From an uncultured Pedobacter sp. (lineage in GTDB: Bacteria > Bacteroidota > Bacteroidia > Sphingobacteriales > Sphingobacteriaceae), in contig NZ_CAMLHF010000208.1 in assembly GCF_946479715.1 (NCBI RefSeq), positions 1 through 9,594 on the forward strand: 9,594 nucleotides of DNA, read 5' to 3'. This document shows positions 6,781-9,594 of this stretch, one piece after another. The notes under the pieces were generated by a model. The model was not told the DNA's origin, ran no database searches, and saw nothing but the letters and a program-made list of their open reading frames with translations. The translations under genes were made by a program, and so were the position numbers. Position 1 is the first letter of the stretch; every line of letters starts with the position of its first letter.

Positions 6781-8607
6781 TTAGCTAAATGTTTGTAATT
6801 CAATTAGCTTTTTATAGAGGCCATTATGGTTAATTAACTCCTGATGTGTTCCTGCTTCAATAATCTCTCCCTTATCAATAACAATGATAAGATCAGCACC
6901 ATGTATTGTACTTAATCTGTGAGCAATTACAACTGAAGTACGATTTTCCATCAATTTGTTTAGTGCATCCTGAACAAGTTTTTCTGATTCTGTATCTAGA
7001 GCTGAGGTTGCTTCGTCAAGAAGCATAATAGGTGGGTTTGCCAAAACAGCTCTTGCTATGCATAAGCGCTGTTTTTGTCCGCCCGACAATTTGTTCCCTC
7101 TGTCGCCCGTAAAAGTTTGATAACCATTTTCGGTTTGTAGAATGAACTCATGTGCGTTAGCAATTTTTGCGGCAGCAATTACTTCCTCTTCAGTTGCGTT
7201 TGGTTTGGCAAAGGCTATATTGTTATATATGGAATCGTTAAATAAAACTGATTCCTGGTTAACCATACCTAATTGAGAACGAATACTCTCTACAGTTAAA
7301 TCGGCATAGTCGAGCCCATCAATTTTAATATGCCCTGATTTTGGGTCATGGAACCTCGGTATTAAGTCCATAAGTGTACTTTTTCCGCCACCAGAAGGTC
7401 CTACTAGCGCTATAGTTTTGCCCTTTTCAATAGTAAGATTGATGTTCTTTAATACCTCTTTTGATTCGTATGAAAATGAGACATTTTCAAAAACCAGGGA
7501 ATTTTTGAATGAAGATATTTCTGTTGCATTGGGCTTATTGACCTGTTCTGGTTTGGTATCAATTAAATCGAGAACTCGTTCTCCGGCCGCTATTCCGGTA
7601 TGGATTCCACTAAAAGAATCGGTAAGGGCTTTAGCTGGGCGCATTACTTGTGAAAATATGGCTATATATGCTATAAATTGACTTGTTGATAGAGCCCCCG
7701 GCTGATGGCTTATAATTAAGCGACCACCATACCAAACAATGAACGAAACCATTACTATACTTAAAAACTCAGACAAAGGGGATCCAAGTTGTTGACGCCT
7801 TACCATCTTACGGTTTATGTTGGAATAGAAAACATTCTCGCTATGGAATTTCTCTTTTATTCTCTCTGAAGCGTTAAATGCTTTAATAATTTTTATTCCA
7901 CCTAAGGCCTCATCTAAAAAACCAATCATTTTTGCAAAAGATTCATGGGCTTCTTTGGCCTGATGTTTTATTCTTTTTACAATTTTACTTATTACAAAGG
8001 CTGAAATTGGAATGACCAATAAGGAAAACAGGGTTAGCTTTACAGAAATGGACAAAAGTACAAGAATATAGAAAATAAGGGTGAGAGGCTCTTTAAATAC
8101 TACCTGAAGAGTGTTCGTGACCGTAAATTGTACAACTTGTACATCGGCAGAAACTTTTGATATTATGTCTCCTTTACGTTCATTATTGAAATAACCGACA
8201 TGTAAATTCATTACATTTTCAAATACCGTTTTCCTTAGGTTAAGCAAGGTGTGAACCCTTAAATCTTCCATAGTTCGTTGAGAGAAGTACCTGAATATAT
8301 TGGAAAGTAAAACAGAGAGAACAATAATAATACAGATATAGGTTAAGGTTTTCTCCTGTCCGTTTGTAATTATTGATGAGTTTACAAACTCTTTAAATTG
8401 CGCTGTAATATTAAATGCAGATGCGGCATTATCGGCTAAGCCGGCGCTTTTAGTAGGATTTTCAGATATTAAGGTTTCAAATAATGGGGCTAATAAGGTA
8501 AGGTTGAGTACACTAAATATAACGGAAAGAACTGTAGTGATAACATAGGGTATAGCAAATTTTTCTATCGGTTTGGCAAAGGAAAGTAATCTGAAATAGA
8601 TTTTCAT
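6781..8607 (-). CDS. ABC exporter (fused TM and ATPase domains), MsbA/PglK-like
   Basis: The protein has 608 residues with a type IV ABC exporter half-transporter layout; two copies would form the working dimer in the inner membrane. The N-terminal ~330 residues form the membrane domain, with hydrophobic segments near 17-45, 88-108, 168-188, 190-210 and 278-300, among others. A polar stretch at about 46-85 between the first two would be an enlarged periplasmic loop. The ATPase domain is complete: A-loop Y380, Walker A GPSGGGKST (403-411), Q-loop Q451, signature LSGGQ (507-511), Walker B IMLLDE (527-532), D-loop SALD (535-538) and H-loop H563. Related exporters flip lipid A (MsbA) or lipid-linked oligosaccharides (PglK). 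Being first in an operon of transferases, this one is likely to flip the lipid-linked product of the cluster, though a general lipid or drug exporter cannot be excluded. The ATG at 8607 follows a candidate promoter by about 65 bp. Confidence 0.93.
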   Translation of the reverse strand: MKIYFRLLSFAKPIEKFAIPYVITTVLSVIFSVLNLTLLAPLFETLISENPTKSAGLADNAASAFNITAQFKEFVNSSIITNGQEKTLTYICIIIVLSVLLSNIFRYFSQRTMEDLRVHTLLNLRKTVFENVMNLHVGYFNNERKGDIISKVSADVQVVQFTVTNTLQVVFKEPLTLIFYILVLLSISVKLTLFSLLVIPISAFVISKIVKRIKHQAKEAHESFAKMIGFLDEALGGIKIIKAFNASERIKEKFHSENVFYSNINRKMVRRQQLGSPLSEFLSIVMVSFIVWYGGRLIISHQPGALSTSQFIAYIAIFSQVMRPAKALTDSFSGIHTGIAAGERVLDLIDTKPEQVNKPNATEISSFKNSLVFENVSFSYESKEVLKNINLTIEKGKTIALVGPSGGGKSTLMDLIPRFHDPKSGHIKIDGLDYADLTVESIRSQLGMVNQESVLFNDSIYNNIAFAKPNATEEEVIAAAKIANAHEFILQTENGYQTFTGDRGNKLSGGQKQRLCIARAVLANPPIMLLDEATSALDTESEKLVQDALNKLMENRTSVVIAHRLSTIHGADLIIVIDKGEIIEAGTHQELINHNGLYKKLIELQTFS

Positions 8608-8671
8608 TGAAATGTATTTAGTATTTTATCGGTTGTGATAATTTTGTTGTGTAACACTAGTAATTAAAGAG

Positions 8672-8679
8672 CAAAGGTA
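8672..8679 (-). promoter_or_regulatory. Candidate operon promoter, -7 box TACCTTTG
   Basis: On the - strand this reads TACCTTTGC, a strong form of the Bacteroidota -7 consensus TAnnTTTG. It lies 64 bases upstream of the ABC exporter ATG, so transcription would start around 8665 and leave an untranslated leader of roughly 58 bases. This is the best-placed promoter for the whole seven-gene - strand operon. A canonical TTG at -33 is not evident in the expected interval near 8698-8702. Confidence 0.55.
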
Positions 8680-8745
8680 CACACTATTTAGTTTTATTCG
8701 TGATGATTCATTTATCCAGTCTGGATTTCTAATCTTTTATCAATA

Positions 8746-8871
8746 ATGATAATAGCTGGAATAATTTGCTTTGCTATAATCATTTTTAATGTTGGGTTGG
8801 CGTTTTTACTGTCTATATCAGCAGAGGCTGAATCTTTTATTATGTTCAAATATATTAAAATGACAGTGTAA
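8746..8871 (+). CDS. Doubtful small ORF, 41-residue hydrophobic peptide
   Basis: ATG at 8746 opens a 41-codon frame ending with TAA at 8869-8871, 26 bases before the GT2 start. The peptide begins MIIAGIICFAIIIFNVGLAF and continues with LLSISAEAESF, so about 22 residues would make a single membrane helix, followed by a short polar and then basic tail (FKYIKMTV). It has no ribosome-binding-like sequence, and no homologue is recognised. AT-rich intergenic DNA often gives Ile/Phe-rich short frames by chance, and the opposite strand also has an open hydrophobic frame here. It could be a small membrane protein, a C-terminal remnant of a lost membrane protein such as a polymerase, or nothing. Confidence 0.2.
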   Translation: MIIAGIICFAIIIFNVGLAFLLSISAEAESFIMFKYIKMTV

Positions 8872-8883
8872 TATAAAACGATG

Positions 8884-8891
8884 TATATTTG
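8884..8891 (+). promoter_or_regulatory. Candidate promoter -7 box (TATATTTG) abutting the GT2 start codon
   Basis: TATATTTG matches the Bacteroidota -7 consensus TAnnTTTG exactly. Its last G is separated from the GT2 ATG at 8898 by six bases (TATTTC), so the predicted transcript would start at or next to the ATG. A TTG element at the usual -33 distance is not seen. A second match further upstream, TAATTTTG at 8639-8646, would instead give a leader of about 250 bases. Confidence 0.35.
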
Positions 8892-8897
8892 TATTTC

Positions 8898-9594
8898 ATG
8901 TACCAAAGCACTTCGATTGACATAGTAATACCTTCTTTCAGGTTAGACGAGAATGTACTTTTAAATATTTTCAATGTTGAAAGACCTGCTGGGTTTTTAG
9001 TGAATTTTTATATTGTTGCTGATAATCCTTTGTTGGTTATACCCGATAATATTTTAAAATTGGCCACCGAGTATAAAATCAACCTGATTAAAAATGAAAT
9101 TAATCTGGGGTTTTCTAAAACCCGGAATAATGGGATTAGATTGGGCAAGGGTAAATGGGTTTTGTTGCTGGACGACGATATTGTACCCTCTGAAAAGCTA
9201 TTGATAGCATATGCAGAAGCAATTAAAAAGACCCCGGATTCTATTGGTTTTGCTGGAGTAACTAATTTTCCCTTGCCATTTAACGCTGCTACTAAGGCTA
9301 TGGATATTAACGGAACTACTGGACATTTTAAAGCAGCCTTAGATAACAAACCTTTGGTGTGGGTGCCAACTGCGAATGTTATGTTAAATAGAGAAAAAAT
9401 GGACATGACTTTGTTTAACGAAAAGCTGGATAAAGGTGGTGAGGATGTAGAGTTTCTACTTAGGAATAGCTTATTGTATAATGAAAAGTATGTTCCTGTA
9501 CCTGATGCGGTTGTGGAGCACCCATGGTGGAATAATGGAGCCATCCAAACTGAAAGGATTTTTAGATATGGGCGTGGGGCAGCTGATATTGCCG
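8898..9594 (+). CDS. Family 2 glycosyltransferase, N-terminal part (runs off window end)
   Basis: The frame opens at ATG 8898 and stays open for 232 codons to the window edge, where it is cut inside a codon; an in-frame TAA at 8874-8876 limits any upstream extension. The protein starts IDIVIPSFRLDENVLLNIF (residues 7-25), has NLGFSKTRNNGI (69-80) and WVLLLDDDIVP (87-97), with the metal-binding DDD at 92-94. The acceptor-side part shows VPTANVMLNRE (156-166), KGGEDVEFLLR (179-189) with E182-D183, and a conserved histidine in VVEHPWW (205-211). This order of motifs is that of GT2 GT-A enzymes. The usual V-D-D/N-x-S motif after the second strand is replaced by YIVADNPLL (38-46), which resembles the variant seen in some GT2 subfamilies. 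The gene is transcribed away from the other transferases and may begin a second glycan operon. Donor and acceptor unknown. Confidence 0.9.
   Translation, partial: MYQSTSIDIVIPSFRLDENVLLNIFNVERPAGFLVNFYIVADNPLLVIPDNILKLATEYKINLIKNEINLGFSKTRNNGIRLGKGKWVLLLDDDIVPSEKLLIAYAEAIKKTPDSIGFAGVTNFPLPFNAATKAMDINGTTGHFKAALDNKPLVWVPTANVMLNREKMDMTLFNEKLDKGGEDVEFLLRNSLLYNEKYVPVPDAVVEHPWWNNGAIQTERIFRYGRGAADIA

Larger units (their letters stand above)
8608..8897. other. Divergent intergenic region between the ABC exporter and a GT2 gene
   Basis: This 290 bp AT-rich stretch separates two outward-facing transcription units. It holds TACCTTTG on the - strand (8672-8679), and on the + strand TAATTTTG (8639-8646) and TATATTTG (8884-8891). 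Two weak palindromes are present: ATCCAGTCTGGAT (8714-8726) and TTATCAATAATGATAA (8738-8753); both have stems of only five or six bases and no T-run, so neither is a convincing terminator. A 41-codon hydrophobic ORF lies within it. No RNA gene or longer repeat was recognised. Confidence 0.6.

Noticed and set aside
7418..7681. 87-codon open frame on the + strand
   Set aside because: Entirely antisense to the ABC exporter, which has complete ATPase motifs in this stretch.
8712..8906. 64-codon open frame on the - strand in the divergent gap
   Set aside because: It overlaps the start of the + strand GT2 gene, is rich in Ile as expected from AT-rich DNA, and shows no family feature.
9008..9544. 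178-codon open frame on the - strand
   Set aside because: It lies opposite the GT2 gene starting at 8898, whose + strand frame carries the full GT-A motif order (DDD, GED, HPWW). The antisense product is low-complexity Ser/Leu/Phe-rich without motifs.

Overview
The window looks like a chromosomal surface-polysaccharide locus of a Bacteroidota bacterium, probably a Sphingobacteriaceae-type organism (Pedobacter or Mucilaginibacter relatives). That placement is inferred from three things: AT-rich DNA, protein sequences of Bacteroidota character, and start sites with no strong Shine-Dalgarno sequence but several copies of the Bacteroidota -7 promoter motif TAnnTTTG. No RNA gene, mobile element or CRISPR array was found.

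Layout. Bases 2-814 (+) are the 3' end of infB (translation initiation factor IF-2). A near-perfect hairpin at 829-862 closes infB and probably also the convergent operon on the other strand. Bases 8607 down to 893 (-) hold seven co-directional genes with gaps of only 25-70 bp. In transcription order they are: an MsbA/PglK-like ABC exporter, a GT2 glycosyltransferase, a GT4 glycosyltransferase, a second GT2, a GT11 alpha-1,2-fucosyltransferase-like enzyme, a GT-B transferase resembling the CgeB group, and a SAM-dependent methyltransferase-like protein. Bases 8608-8897 are a divergent intergenic region with candidate promoters on both strands and a doubtful 41-codon hydrophobic ORF. From 8898 (+) to the window end runs the 5' part of another GT2 gene, cut by the window edge.

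How the genes fit together. The transferases would build a short glycan on the cytoplasmic side, with fucose as one probable sugar. The methyltransferase could modify or cap it. The ABC exporter could flip the lipid-linked product across the inner membrane. No sugar-nucleotide synthesis genes, Wzx flippase, Wzy polymerase or initiating sugar-phosphate transferase is visible, so the pathway must continue outside the window or use shared functions.

The content is best described as an ordinary glycan cluster with strain-specific composition. The points most worth checking are the two -7 motifs placed exactly six bases before a start codon (possible leaderless transcripts), the unusual pairing of a multidrug/lipid-type exporter with this transferase set, and the small hydrophobic ORF in the divergent gap.
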